From the NCBI RefSeq assembly GCF_000224145.3, contig NC_020174.2, positions 2,153,056 to 2,217,055 of the forward strand: 64,000 bases of DNA. Reading direction: 5' to 3'. Position numbers and translations under genes: made by a program. The notes under the pieces are model-generated. The model ran no database searches and was not told where the DNA came from. It saw nothing but the letters and a program-made list of their open reading frames with translations. Positions 1 to 12,563 of this stretch are shown here, in pieces; within the stretch, counting starts at the first letter, position 1; every line of letters starts with the position of its first letter. Origin of the DNA: Ciona intestinalis (lineage: Eukaryota > Chordata > Ascidiacea > Phlebobranchia > Cionidae).

Positions 1-630
1 TCCATATTTGTATAGTATTCGAGGAAAATTGGCCCTGTTACAAATAAATTATTTATGAGTAGTAACAGATGCTGCGAAATAAATTGTATCACAACGCCTG
101 ATTAGTTAAACCAGTAGAATTGATATATGTTTATAACCTTTAAAGTAACCTATGAACAATTTAACTCGGAAATAATTAAATAAATCGCTTATTGTTTGTG
201 TGCTAGATGTAGCGACCATGCTTCTTTCTTTCAATTAATGTGAATATATTTTTAACTCTAAGCTTATTTTAACAACTGTAGTTTTATTGCCATATCCTGT
301 TTTTTTGTTTTAAATATTTTTAAATCTTTGCTACTGTAACTGAACAAACAAAAAGTGTTTATTTTTGTTATATTGTTCTGTATGTTTTTAACTGTAAGCG
401 TATTTTAACAACTGTTGTTTTGTGGCCACAACCTGTAAGCTGTATTTTTATTTTAAATATTTTAAAATCTTCTTTACCCCAATTGCAGAAACAAAAAAGT
501 TATTATTATAATATTCTTTAATTTTGAAACAACATATAATATTTTTTTTAAGTATAAATTTTAAATCTTGTCTATCCGAATCTTAAAGACAGATAAAGTT
601 ATCATTTTCATAATATTCTTTAATTTTCAG
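1..630 (+). other. XPR1 intron sequence with a diverged internal duplication
   Basis: No exon was found before the acceptor at 629-630. The stretch holds two diverged copies of an AT-rich segment, about 245-330 and 383-470, both containing a run close to TAAGCxTATTTTAACAACTG. The rest is unremarkable AT-rich sequence. Confidence 0.5.
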
Positions 631-2039
631 ACAACATATCCAAAAGGAACTGTTTTTCGTGTTGGATTATTCCTTGGTATGTTTTTAGTCATGATGGCAG
701 TTGTAGGTGTTGCTGCCGCCTTCTTACCTGTCACTCTTAATCCTCAGTTGATCGTTACGTAAGTTAATATAAGATGACAAATACAGTAGGGCAATGACAT
801 AGCTAATAGCTATAAATGCTTTTTATTCATCTAATTTTGGTGGAGAATATTTAGCTTTTTTTTTCTGGCCCCCCTTGAATGTAACACATTAAAAAAGTAT
901 TTCTAACAACTTATTAATTATCTGCCTAGTGTAATAGGCAATAAAAGGAGGTAAATAGACTATAATGTAGCAGGTTCACAGCCACAGGTGCTAAATCTAG
1001 GGTCACAGCCACAGGTGCTAAATCTAGGGTGGCAGCGTAAACAGGCCAACCCTGGATTTTTTCCACTGTTTTTAACAGTCAAAATTACAACCTATTAGAG
1101 GATATTTTTTTACAAGCTAGTGTATCCAACTATCCCTGCCCCCTTGCATTTTTAAGTTAAGTGTCTATGTGTAAAAACCTCATAGTCATACCGCTTGTTT
1201 GTATTTAGATTATACAGGGCTGGTTTTATAACTTTTCTTTTCATTACCTGCCTTGGTTTCAATGTATGGGGTTGGAGAACTGCTGGTGTTAATCATGTTC
1301 TCATATTTGAGATAGACCCACGTCATCATTTGTCTCATCAACATTTTTTTGAGGTTTGGAACTAAATTGTACAACATTTTTTGGGAGTGCTTTCTGGGTA
1401 TTAAAAAAAGATTTTACAAAATAATTATATATATACACAATTTTTTTTTAAATGAATGAGAGAAAATAATGCTTTAAAATATACTCTTTTTTTTATTATT
1501 TTTTTTGCAATAAAACCCTTTTTTGACTGCACTGCATTATACAATACATTGTTTTAACTAAATCCAACAGTTTTAATATTTTATTTTAATTTTTTAGATT
1601 TCTGCCATTTTTGCCATTATCTGGAGCTTAAGTTTGATTTCATATTTATTTGGAAGTCTGTCTACGTTGCGTTCTATTGTCCCTGTGTTTCTTAACCCAG
1701 CATTGGTGTATATTGCATACCTTGTATTCCTGTTTAATCCGCTGCCCATTTTGTTCCATAAAGCAAGGTTCTGGCTCCTAAAACGATTGGTAAGTTTTAT
1801 TCTGTCGGCTGTACAACAAATTGAAATAATAAACTTCCCCCAAAAATAATTACCCATAAAGTTATATTGGTAGTAATAGTAACTCCTAAGCTGGCATAAG
1901 GTGTGTGAAACAAAACACCTGTGTTTTAACAACTACCGTTTACCAGCTACACGAGGATAAAACAATTTATAATCTAGATGTAAAATACTGAAAACATAAA
2001 CAAAGAATTTCTGGTCAGTTTTAATGTGAACATATTATC

Positions 2040-2087
<48 letters not shown>

Positions 2088-5000
2088 TTATATTAATATA
2101 TGACAAATATGTCTTCATTTTTAAATGTTCCGATAAAACTCTTTAGTTTTGAATCGAAACGAGAAAAATAATAATCATAATAATTACAAAGTTGAATAAA
2201 ACAATTGTGTTATATGTATATATTATGGGCTGTTGTGTTTTTAAGAAAATGATTTGCTTTTATTAAAGACATTTATAGGTTTGACATGTTTGGTAAATAT
2301 ATATATGACAGCTGACAGGTATTGCGTTTTTTTGCAGTAGTATGTAGTTGTAACACATTTTCCAAAGTTAAATTTTTAATATCTGTAAATGAAAAATCAT
2401 ATTATTTTAGTAAAAAGTGTATATAATTTAACATATTTTCTAAAGTAATTTATTTTTCGTGATAGTGGCGCTTGTTTGCGTGTGGATTTTACCCGGTGCA
2501 GTTTGCTGACTTTTGGTTGGCTGACCAGTTAAACAGTCTTGCAGTGCTACTTATGGATGCTGAATTCATATGTTGTTTCTATGCTTATGATGCAGATGTT
2601 TGGATAGGACCATTCAACACTCCATGTAAGTGGCTAAACTTATATAATAGTGGGGTGGGGTTAGACGGGACGTCTAAATATCCTGACCGTGTTTTAAACA
2701 ATTACAAACGGGAGTCGTCAGGATGCGATTTTATAACTCTTTGAATGTTTTTTGTTTATTACCAAACTAGACAATAAAATAGAATGAAAAGATGTCCCAT
2801 CCTACTATAGCCTGTATAACTTAAAAGTCAAGTCCAACAAATTGTGTAACATAATAAATTATATTTTGCCTAAATGGTGTTGTCAATCTCTTGTTCAAAA
2901 AAGTCTTCAAGAGCTTTACATAACAGCCAAATTCAAAGAGAATGAATAAAAGACTGGGGATGCCATTTAGGATTATACAATTGATTGTACTTAATTTTCG
3001 TCTGTTAAGTGTTGCACCAGATCCTTACTGTATTTCTTTATAAAAGAATCGTTCAATTCTCTGAGCACAAAATCAGGTTTGGATTCACAAAATGTATTAC
3101 AGTTTAAACAAATAGGAAAGTTCTTTAGCAAGCAGTAATAAGTAGGCATCTTTACAGTAATTTATTGAACGTATAGTAGTGTTATATGAGCAGTTAATGC
3201 TCTCGTAAATCAGCATGTATCGACATTGAAGTGTCATGTATTGTTTACAACACATATGAATGTTTTATGTCTATGCTACATTGCTACATATGTATGTATT
3301 ATGGCTAATTGTCTATACAACAAATGTATGCATTATGAATACATTACAGTGACCACAAATAATCCTGAAGAAAATTTAATAAAAAACTTTTTGTTACATT
3401 TCAGATCCTGCCAAAGGTAATGGTGTATGTGGTTCATATTCTTATGGACTGAGAGCGATATTACAATGCTATCCAGCATTTATTCGTTTTGTGCAATGTC
3501 TCCGGCGTTTCTACGACTCACAAAAGTGGTTTCCCCATCTCGTAAATGCTGGAAAATATTCAACCACATTTTTTAGGGTGACTTTTCAAGCCCTATTTGT
3601 TTTACATAGAGGTTAGATCGTTGTAGATGTTAAATATCTTTATAAATTAATATATTCTCTATATATAAAGGATATTTGTGTAATTGCTTATGAATTATCA
3701 TCATAACGACAAAAAGTATCTTTGTAAATTATTTTCTTTAAATAAAGTATTTTGCAAATTGCTGCAAGGTTAAAATGCCGCTTAAATTATTCTTTCAAAA
3801 ATTACTGACCTTTTTTTAAAACATACCAAACTTTGCCTTGTTATAGCTCATATTTTAACAGTTTCTGGCTCATTATAAAAAGCCCCTAATACAACAATTC
3901 AAAAACATAATTATCTAAAACTTGGTTTATGCAGTTGTTATTACTCAAATTACCATATTATTAAAAATCATGTATTACAGTATTTATATTTTGTGTAAAT
4001 ACTTAAAAATTACCATCATAAAGTCGCAACTCCTGTATTACAGTATTCATATTTTGTGTAAGTATTCCTAACTCATATGGTCATTTATTCCAGATGTTAC
4101 GGGCGAATTACAAAGTGTTTATTTCTTCTTATGGCTGGCTAGCTTATTTATTGGTAGTTGTTACACGTTTGGTTGGGATATCAAAATGGATTGGGGATTT
4201 TTAGATCGAAATGCTGGCGAAAACAAGTTCTTAAGGGAAGAGATGGTGTATCCTTATAAGGTATTTAAAATACTAATGAACATTTTGTCGGTTTATCGTT
4301 TAATGTTTAATAAATCTTATTTTTAATAAAAGGAGATTGTTAGTGGTCCCAGTTATTTGGACCGTAATACGTACTGACTTTAATTTGAAACAGGACAGGT
4401 GTATTAAGTTTTTTATTTAAATATTACCACATATTCTATATCTTTCAGTTATTCAAGAATTAATCTTTGCCGTCTTGAATTTCTTCTTATTTTTTAAACT
4501 TGGTAGTAGCCACACAAAATTTATTTTTTTGAAAGGTTTAAATTTGTTAATTAAAATTTCTAGTTCTGCTTTACCGTGACTGTTTTATATGCTTTACTGT
4601 TTAAATTAGTGTCTTTACTCTTTATAATAACACATCAAATACTTTACATTACTTTACAGGTGGTGTATTACTTCGCAATAGTTGAGGATATGATTATTAG
4701 ATTTTCGTGGATAATAAGAATTGCTATCAATGAGTCATTTCCATCAGGAGCCACAGGTCTTATTGTATCAACTATATATGCAGTGCTGGAAGTTTTAAGG
4801 TGTGTGTGTATTTTAATATCAACAAATATTTCATGCTCCTTGCGTGGCAAGTAAATGACAGCCATTATAACACAGGTGTTCTGTTTCATACATCTCATGC
4901 TAACTTACGAGTTAACGCATACGCCCACAACTGTAGCAGCGCCTTGAACTCATAAGCTCTGGGTTAGAGTCGCTAATCACTGTTTTAAGGCACCGGTTAT

Positions 5001-5871
5001 AATACTATTTTTTAGTAATACACTTCTATATGGCAAGACATAGCTTAAAACTTGTGTTTTAGTTGGTCCACTATCCCAATGTTAAATGCATTTAGTCATT
5101 TAAATTCTATATTGTAACAAGCGTTTTTTTTTTTAAAGCAAGTTATAAAGTTTAACTTTGTTCCTATTTTGTTTTAAAAGGAGATTTGTGTGGAACTTTT
5201 TTCGGCTTGAAAACGAACATCTGAATAACTGTGGTGAATTTCGAGCTGTTCGTGACATTTCTGTGGCACCGTTACGCTCTGATAACCTCGCAACACTTGA
5301 ACGAATGATGGATGAAATGAACGGCGCTGACTCTGTTTTGCTCAAACGTAATAAACTTGGTAATGACAAGGGATCACAAAGCTCTTTGGTGGGAAAGAAG
5401 TTAAGCAATGTAGCAAGGTGCTAAGAACAATATTTTAATAAAATTTATACTAAGTTATTATAAAATTTTATTTTTTGGGGCGTTTTCACTCTTTTCTTCA
5501 AATGATCTGTTTGAATTTTTTAGTAGAAAGTGGTTTATCCAATCTGTAGCCTCTCTGCAATATTTTTCTAAAGCCATTGTGATTAGCGCATTGTTCTCTG
5601 AACCACTAGATACCATGTTTGAGACTTAATGCTGACACTTGTGTGATTTATAGCCATATGTGTCCTTGGGCAAAGACATGTTACATACGTGGTAGCTTGT
5701 AAGCAGCAACGAGGTGTATGTTCTTGGACACTCTTGTAACAAGCCAGTATATTTAAAAATAAGTGACATTTATTCAACATTTTTTTATATAGGAGAAACT
5801 CATCTAGCGTGATTATCTTTGCTGGTGAGGTTGGTTGCTCTGATGAAGGGACAAGTACAAGTGCAGTGTAA
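631..5871 (+). CDS. XPR1: XPR1-like phosphate exporter, 3' part (EXS domain)
   Basis: XPR1 exports inorganic phosphate across the plasma membrane. Only the second half is here; the N-terminal SPX domain lies before the window. Exons seen: 631-758, 1209-1353, 1598-1789, 2466-2625, 3405-3611, 4094-4260, 4660-4799, 5181-5417 and probably 5793-5871, all with GT/AG borders and consistent phase. The translation follows the vertebrate protein closely: [20 protein letters not shown], then [40 protein letters not shown] and [20 protein letters not shown], which are EXS-domain hallmarks spanning several membrane segments. The C-terminal tail is short and differs from vertebrates. If the weak donor after 5417 is not used, the protein ends two codons later at 5424. 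Exon 1-630 is read as intron. Family assignment is very secure; the last exon is an inference. Confidence 0.96.
975..1028. repeat. Two-copy 27-base tandem repeat in an XPR1 intron
   Basis: The unit beginning TCACAGCCACAGGTGCTAAA occurs twice head to tail without a mismatch. It sits in the intron between the exons at 631-758 and 1209-1353. The perfect identity suggests a recent slip or duplication. Confidence 0.85.
2044..2083. repeat. AT dinucleotide microsatellite
   Basis: An uninterrupted TA run of about 40 bases in an XPR1 intron. Similar runs occur at 15107-15130 and 31067-31100. Confidence 0.95.
2648..2809. mobile_element. MITE copy in an XPR1 intron
   Basis: The left end reads TAGTGGGGTGGGGTTAGACG and the right end GATGTCCCATCCTACTATA, imperfect inverted ends. 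The middle carries the core words found in all copies in this window: TCCTGACCGTGTTTTAAACA, ATAACTCTTTGAATG and GTTTATTACCAAA. It is non-autonomous and has no coding capacity. It is one of very few MITE copies in the first 25 kb. Confidence 0.85.
4838..4997 (-). mobile_element. tRNA-derived SINE fragment, antisense, XPR1 intron
   Basis: Read on the minus strand it shows a B-box-like GAGTTCAAGG word, then the family's body words for CATTGTGGGCGTATG (diverged) and GGTGTATGAAACAGAACACC. The A-box end is decayed. It lies just downstream of the exon ending at 4799. Confidence 0.7.
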
Positions 5872-7110
5872 ATGATATGACAGCAATTTGAAGTTCAAAG
5901 TGGCAGTGTCATGTTGTGGGGGGGGAAACTTCATTATTAATAGAGATTATTGGATGTTACAATTCCTGCTGTATGTCAAGAGGTCACAACGTTGCTTTAT
6001 CCGCTGCTGATGTTAATTGTTTTCTTTTAAAAAAGAGTGCTTTAGCTCATTCAACATATTCCTCTACAATCTAAAAATAGTTGTCAACTTTGGATTACTT
6101 ATAAACGTTTCGCTCAAATTTTTCCCAAGCCCCAGATGTGTTTTCCTTTCAATCATTTGTGCTATGCATGCTTATGTGCGTTTTTCACTGTGAAACTTAG
6201 TCAATGACTTGTTACTGTGATGTAGTAGCATATAATATCTAAAATTTGTAATACTAATTAAAACCTGCCATTTGTGTGTGGTAGTAGACATATGAAAACT
6301 AAATGGTTGTTCATGTTAAACAACTATTATTCAAATACCCTGCCAGAGTGTTTGTAGTAAAAGTGTTAAGATGTTAATGTATTTAGAGATCACATTGAGT
6401 TCCAAGTTACCACAGTTGTAATATGTTGTTTGCTTTTGATTATCTGTTGCTACAACAAAAATATTGAAATAAAATCAAAGCTCTTGATTGGATTTTCCAA
6501 TACTAAGCTATGCATTGATGTTACTGGTTTACAGGTATGTCCAAAACTGATCCTACAAGAATCAAACCCCACATTCCCAGTAAGGGTAACATGGACATTG
6601 AAATGCAAATGTTGCCACATCAAATTAGTTTAATAAATTAAAGATCGGCACACAGTTGTTTTTTGTTTGCTAATATTTCTGTTAGCAACATGTTGCAAAT
6701 ATAATACGGCAAGTTTCGGTTGGTTTTGGCAAGCAATAAAACCATACATTTTGTCATTTGTACTTGAGGTTTTGAATTTGGCGACATTGTTTTTCTCCGA
6801 CGTCATGCTCTGCTTGGACAGTTTCTGCAGCATTGGTGAATGCAGCAATGTTTTGCAAACTCGAACTATCGCAACATTGCGTAATTGTAAATGACATGCG
6901 TGGAAACGGCGAGGGGTAACGAATGCTTTTTTAAACCGACCTTTTATTTATGTATACAATATTACTTTTCGTGTAATTGTGCATTAAGTTATACAGTTAT
7001 TATCATTTAAGCTTTCTATTAGAGAATATACTAACGATATCATCATATTAGTTATCACTTATCACTATCAGTATTGTTTAGTAGTGCCCTTTTTGTATAC
7101 TGCTTGGAAT
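5872..7110. other. XPR1 3' UTR and spacer before FAAH copy 1
   Basis: No gene is supported here. Short open frames exist (6430-6633, 6667-6894) but show no recognisable motif and no splice logic. The first part is probably XPR1 3' UTR up to the AATAAA at 6632. The rest should contain the promoter of the first FAAH gene; no clear core element was seen. Confidence 0.5.
6632..6637 (+). terminator. Candidate polyadenylation signal for XPR1
   Basis: An AATAAA hexamer lies about 760 bases after the stop codon of the last proposed XPR1 exon and before the first FAAH gene. An earlier AATAAA near 5437 would serve a transcript ending in the preceding exon. Position is the only evidence. Confidence 0.4.
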
Positions 7111-10100
7111 ATGTCGGAGTTAGCAAAGCACTGTTGCCCTAAGAAAGTGGCTGTGGTGGTTGTTGCTGGCATTGCAGTCTATGGGGCTGCTATGAAAGTA
7201 AGAGAATGGGAACGAAAGAAACAACTTTTAAAAAAGGCAAGCGAAAAGAAAGATCTTGAAAATGCAATCATAAAACAGGAACTTGAACAATCTGAAAAAT
7301 ATGATGTAAGTTTTTTTTGTTTTCATGCATGTTTTTACACCTACAACCCAATACTTTAGTCTCATTGACAAATGTGTTTTAACTTGAAGACAACCATTTT
7401 AAGTGAACAAATGAACGAATGTAACTTATTTACCCTGAGTGGTGGGGTGACGATAATCCTTATAACACAGTTACGCAGGTGTTCTGTTAAGACACATGCG
7501 CCCCAATAGCAGCAGCGATGAGCCTTGATCCCGTAACCTCTAGGTTAGAGGCAGGCGTACTAACCATTGTGCCACGGCGCCAGACTATGTGGTTAATTTA
7601 TTTTTATGCATTTTATCAGGAAGAGGAAAGAAACAAGATTCTTAATATGAAAGCAAATGAATTGATTAGAGCAGCTCAACAAGGGGAATTGGACCCTGTA
7701 CATATTCTGCGTGCATATATTCACAAGGTTTGCAAAAAAGTGAAAAAAACCACAACATTCAATGGCTTATTTTATATGAGTGAGGTCCTTGAGGACCTAC
7801 GATTTATCCCAGTTTTGACCCATTACTCCGACACCCTTGTGCCTCTAAAATAATGTGTTTCCGATTTCCGAAAGTGAGAGTACATCAATTCAATGTTAAA
7901 CAGTTTTCATTCCCTTAACTTGATTTTTTATGTTTTCAGGCATGTACCGTAACACAGAAGTTCAATTCTGTAACGGGTATTAACAGAGATGCAGAAAATA
8001 ATGCAAAACAGTTGAAGAATGGCAACAACAACACACATCGACCATTGTATGGTTTACCTTTTAGTATTAAAGAATGCTGTGATATAAAGGTATGTTAAAA
8101 GTGTTAATATTTTACTTTTCCAGCCATATTTCATATGTTTGGCAGCCCCAAGCGATGGTGTCAATTATTTTCGCATCATTTTTACCAGGAGAACGCTTAA
8201 ATAGTTCAAGCATATTGTCTGGCGCCGTGGCACAGTTTGTTAGGGCGCCTGTCTCTAACCCACAGCACAGGTTATGGGTTCAAGGCTCGTTCCTGCTACC
8301 CCTGTGGGTGTATGTGTCTTTGGGCAAGACACTTTACGGCTATTGCTCTAACCCAGTGTCACTAATGGGTTGTCTAAATTGTCAGCCATACATAAAGGCA
8401 TCCAAAATCAAGTTACATTTATTTATATTAATAATGCTGTAAATTACCTACTTAGGGCATGGACACCACAATTGGGTTGGTAAATTTGATTGGAATACCA
8501 GCTAAAGAAGATTGTGTTTTGGTTAAAGTTTTAAAGCATTGTGGAGCAATACCTTTTGCAAAAACCAACTTACCCCAACTTATGTTCAGGTAATTTTTTG
8601 TTGTTTTTTAATAGAAGCAGTAAAATGCTGCTACCATTGTTAGGGTATGTGTCCTTGTCCTTGTGATGGCACTAAGCGGCAGTTGCTCCAAACCAGTGGT
8701 CCATTTATGGGTTGTCTTAATTGTAAGAAACATACACGATAAAAAAAAACTGTACAAAATAAAAAAAATTCTTATTAAAGTCAAGTAAAACGTTACATAT
8801 ATGTTGGTAACTTATAACCTAGCACAAGGTGTAGGAAACAGACAACTTATGTTATGACTGCTGTCGTTGCCCCGAAATAAATAAGTTACATTTATTCATT
8901 CAACAGAAAAGCTGTTAAATATGAACATTCGTTTTTTTCTTATATTAGCTTTGAGAGCAGTAACCCAGTATATGGAGAGACAGGCAACCCACACAATGTT
9001 GATTTCACTCCCGGTGGTTCTTCCTCTGGTGAAGGGTCGTTAATTGGATCAGGTGGTTCACTTCTTGGGTTTGGAACAGATACTGGTGGGAGTATAAGAT
9101 GCCCAGCTCATATGTCAGGGGTTTGTGGCTTGAAGCCAACTCTTAACCGTTTGAGCATTGTTGGCCTTGGAAGTAAGTTATTTATCTGTAAATACATTGC
9201 TGCATGCTAAGTTTTGTGTATATTTTCAGCACTAGTATATAATTTTGCAGGGTTCCAGTAGTGTACTACCATTAATAGTTGTCAAGGACCATAGTTTTGT
9301 TGAAATTTTAACTTCTTGCAACAGTGAACACAGTTGAACTTAAGACTCGGAAGCAATGATGTTTTTTTTAAGAAACAAAACCGTGTTTAAATAGAATTAA
9401 AACTATTATTGCTACATTTAAACAACGCACAATACATTTTGAAAAATTTAGAAAACCTAACAATTGTTGTAAAGTGTTTGCCCAAGGACATATACGCCCA
9501 CAGTCTAGTAGCGCAAACTCTAAACCTGTAACCTCAAGGTTAGAGGCAGGCGCACAAACCACTGTGTCAGATATATCCCACGTATTGTATTGCTATTGCA
9601 TATATATGGTAAATGTATTATATTCACCATTCATAACGCATTTCCTTTGTTCCAGATATCCTGCCAGGTTCAAATTGTGTTACAACCTCAGTTGGTCCCT
9701 TGGCTACAGATGTTGACACACTTGTGTTAGCAATGAGGGCCATATTATGTCCTTTGATGTTTGAGCTTGATAGAACAGTCCCTCCTATCCCATTTAATGA
9801 TGAGGTATTTAAATTTTTTTTTGTATTTGTCCCAGTGTACATAATAGGTACTGTACGTACCGGGTTATCAGTGAATAATTGACTTTACTTTGTCACTTCA
9901 GTTACTGTATCGCTAATCGAAAATTTTTCAAGAAAATATGAGTAGTAATACTAACGTTAAAACGACAGTTGATATAACACGATTATGAACATAAAAAATA
10001 ACTTCTTCGATTAAAGGGGCGACCGTTACACCCCTGTGAAAAAATGTTGCTTTCTAACTCGTAATGTACTGATTAATGCAGTGTAGAAAGCTCAGGAATA

Positions 10101-12563
10101 AACCTATTTCAAGTTCAGTGTAAAGTTTTTTTATTATACTAAACTAACAAAGGATTAATGATTAATTATAATAAACAAACAAATGAAAGTTACTGCAAAG
10201 GGTATGATAGGTGAAGGAAATCATACACAACAACTTTAAACATGCTGGAAGTATTATCACGTCTTCAACTTATTGAATAGTAATTGTAAGTTATGGCTTT
10301 AATGCTAATCAAAGAAAACAATACCAACGGTTACGAAATTAAACTATGTACAATAATAGTCGAAAAATACTGTTTGTAGGTGTATTCTTCTAAGAAGCGG
10401 TTACGTATTGGTTACTATCTTGACGATGGATATATGGAGCCTGTACCTGCAGTTAAACGAGCAGTAGTTGAAGCCAAGGAAGCTTTGGAAAAAGCTGGCC
10501 ATGAGTTGATACCATTTCATGTGCCTAGAATAGCTGATGCCATGAAAATACTTGTTTCATGTAAGTACTAAAACTAAGAGGTTCTTAAGATTTAGGTTTA
10601 TTCTGGCAAGGACCTCACTCTTTTGCAAGATTAAAGGTAATAGAAGAATTTGAATTGCGTTTAAAATTCTATATGTCTAAATAGTTTTTTACTTCAACCT
10701 ACCAAGCAAAATCAATTGTAATAAAAAATGTTAAAAACTTAGTTGCATTTAAAAGTTATGTATAGAAATCAATAATGTATTATTACCTTATCTGTCATTC
10801 ATGAAAAAATAATTGATCATGCCTTTGTTTGTACCAGTATTTTTTGCTGATGCTGGTGAATTCAATCAAAAACGACTTAAAATTGATTTCGTTGGAAAGC
10901 GATTGGAAAACTTGTATCAACAATGGAGTTTATCCGATCTTAAATGCAAACTCTTAAGCATGTTTAAGGTGACTTTTATTCAAACCTTTTTTTAAAAATC
11001 GCTTGGTGTATAAGTTTTATAACATTTTTTTCCATTCTCTACGTGCTGCCATTGTGGGCGTATGTGTCCTTGGGCAAGACACTTGATGGTAATTGCTCTG
11101 ACCAAGTGCTCACTAATTGGTGTCTAAATTGACACACACCGACAAAGTTACATACGTGTAACTTGAAATCTGGCAAGAGGTGTATGAAACAGAGCACCCG
11201 TGTTATAATGACCATTGTTTTCCAAGTACACGAAGATAAAGCAAGTTACATTTAAGTTGCTCTTACTGTGTTGCAGTCACCAAGACTAAGACAAGACCTG
11301 CTGCTTCACAAAGGTGGAGATAGATCAACTACAAGGCTGTGGAGTTTGGCAAGAGATGCTGCTGCGTTTGTTGATCATTACACAGCTTTGTGGCTTAATC
11401 TAAATTTGGATGCCATGATCTGCCCTGCTTTTCCTGTTGTTGCTTGCCCAAAAGGAGGCATCAGCAATGTATCAGGTGTATATTTATGAGGCATAAAATA
11501 AACGAATGATTGTAACCTATTCCTTTGTGACGGGGCAACAATAGTCGTTATAACATAGGTGTTCTGTTTTATACACCTCATGCCCGCTTTCGAATTACCA
11601 CAATGTAACCAATTGTGGATGAATTTTTGTATAGTTCTGCATTGGTGACAATTTTGACAACGTATTATTGGCCGCTGGGTTGTCGCATTTGTCGTTTAGT
11701 AATTTTAACAGGAAACATACACCTGCAATAATAGCAGTGTCATGCCTTGAACCTATATTCTTTGTTCTACTGGCAGCGGATGCTCTAGCTATTTTGCTAC
11801 GAGGCTATTTGTAGCCATACAGTTTGATCCTTTAAATTTATAACTGTATTTTAACCATCATAATTCAGCTATGGCGAGCCATACCGCTCTATACAATATG
11901 TTGAACTATCCTGCCGGTGTTGTACCCGTCACAAAAGTTAATCAAAAAGACATTGAAGATCTGGAAAACTATAAAGGTCACTACCAAGATGAATGGGACC
12001 AGCATATCAAAGAGGTGAGAACCTAAGCGCCAAACGGTAGGTGACAAATTTTCTGCACTGCAATGATCTCTAAACATTAGCCAAACCAAATTTGCAGGGT
12101 AAGTTGGGTTTAGCAATCATCTTTTTGAATTGATAATTTTCTTTTAGTAGTTTGAATGAGTCTAACTTGCTTTATTTTCAGAAACGACAGTCATTATAAC
12201 ACAGATATTTTGATTGTCGTTTTTGCAGCAATATAGTAGGATGGGTGATGATGGGACATCTTTAGCACTTAGTATCCAAATATCATGATTGTATTTTAAA
12301 CAAATACCAGCGGTCAATGGTAGTCGTGGGGATATGGTTTTAATATTTCCTTGGGTGTTTTTTGTTTACTACTAAATAGGACAAGACAATATAATGAAAA
12401 GGTGTCCCATCTTCCCCCACCCTACTATATAATCTATCAATATTCACAGGTGACGAAGGGAAGCATAGGAATGCCTGTTGGTGTGCAATGTGTGGCTCCT
12501 ACATGGCAGGATGAGTTGTGTTTGAGAGTAATGCATGAAGTGGAAGAACAATTGAAGAAATGA
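7111..12563 (+). CDS. FAAH: Fatty-acid amide hydrolase, tandem copy 1
   Basis: FAAH is a membrane-bound amidase-signature serine hydrolase that breaks down anandamide and other fatty-acid amides. Eleven exons: 7111-7305, 7620-7727, 7940-8089, 8456-8589, 8949-9172, 9656-9804, 10380-10560, 10838-10968, 11277-11475, 11869-12014 and 12450-12563. They add up to 576 residues, against 579 in human. Residues about 12-30 form an N-terminal membrane helix, as in FAAH1. The catalytic set is complete: Lys145 in FSIKEC, Ser220/Ser221 in PGGSSSGEG and nucleophile Ser244 in DTGGSIR, with the vertebrate 24-residue spacing between the serines. CGLKPT and the C-terminal GxPVGVQCVAPTWQDELCLR are also conserved. 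The start was chosen at the ATG giving a first exon equal in length to copy 2. Several introns hold SINE copies; the last holds a MITE. Confidence 0.96.
7412..7582 (-). mobile_element. tRNA-derived SINE, antisense, FAAH copy 1 intron 1
   Basis: On the minus strand it starts GGCGCCGTGGCACAATGGTT, which resembles a tRNA A-box region, followed by a B-box-like stretch near GGTTACGGGATCAAGGCTC. The tail ends in words shared with the other copies. It stops about 40 bases before exon 2. Confidence 0.85.
8220..8420 (+). mobile_element. tRNA-derived SINE, sense, FAAH copy 1 intron 3
   Basis: Starts GGCGCCGTGGCACAGTTTGT (A-box-like), then GGTTATGGGTTCAAGGCTC (B-box-like), then the body GTGTCTTTGGGCAAGACACT. 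The 3' tail with AAGTTACATTTATTTATA runs close to the acceptor of exon 4 at 8455. This is the best preserved tRNA-like head in the window. Confidence 0.9.
8622..8906 (+). mobile_element. SINE body without tRNA head, FAAH copy 1 intron 4
   Basis: Begins within the body at a CTGCTACCATTGTTAGG word, continues through GTTGTCTTAATTGTAAG and an A-rich link, and ends in AAGTTACATTTATTCATTCA. It stops about 40 bases before exon 5. It is 5' truncated relative to the copy at 8220. Confidence 0.75.
9468..9571 (-). mobile_element. tRNA-derived SINE fragment, antisense, FAAH copy 1 intron 5
   Basis: The minus strand carries the head region with TTAGAGGTTACAGG-type words (B-box side) and the body TGGGCGTATATGTCC. 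Only the 5' half of the element is present. Confidence 0.75.
11036..11255 (+). mobile_element. SINE body, sense, FAAH copy 1 intron 8
   Basis: Contains GTGGGCGTATGTGTCCTTGG, CAAGACACTTGATGGTAATT and the tail GATAAAGCAAGTTACATTTA. The tRNA head is missing. The tail stops about 20 bases before the acceptor of exon 9. Confidence 0.85.
11496..11810 (-). mobile_element. SINE remnants, antisense, FAAH copy 1 intron 9
   Basis: Two pieces of the same family, about 11496-11606 (tail and body) and 11700-11810 (body and head), with about 90 bases between. On the minus strand the order is head then tail, so this could be one copy with decayed or inserted sequence in the middle. Confidence 0.65.
12234..12429. 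mobile_element. MITE in the last intron of FAAH copy 1
   Basis: The left end is TAGTAGGATGGGTGATGATG and the right end GGTGTCCCATCTTCCCCCAC followed by CCTACTATA. The core words are present. The element ends about 20 bases before the acceptor at 12449, so the branch-point region of this intron lies in or right beside it. Confidence 0.9.

Noticed and set aside
2041-2095. CRISPR-like or other ordered repeat array
   Set aside because: It is a plain TA microsatellite; the organism is a eukaryote.
4668-4898. Minus-strand open frame opposite an XPR1 exon
   Set aside because: It is the antisense shadow of a strongly conserved XPR1 exon plus SINE sequence.
8220-8300. A tRNA gene
   Set aside because: The A-box and B-box words belong to a dispersed SINE; no cloverleaf with a matching acceptor stem was found.
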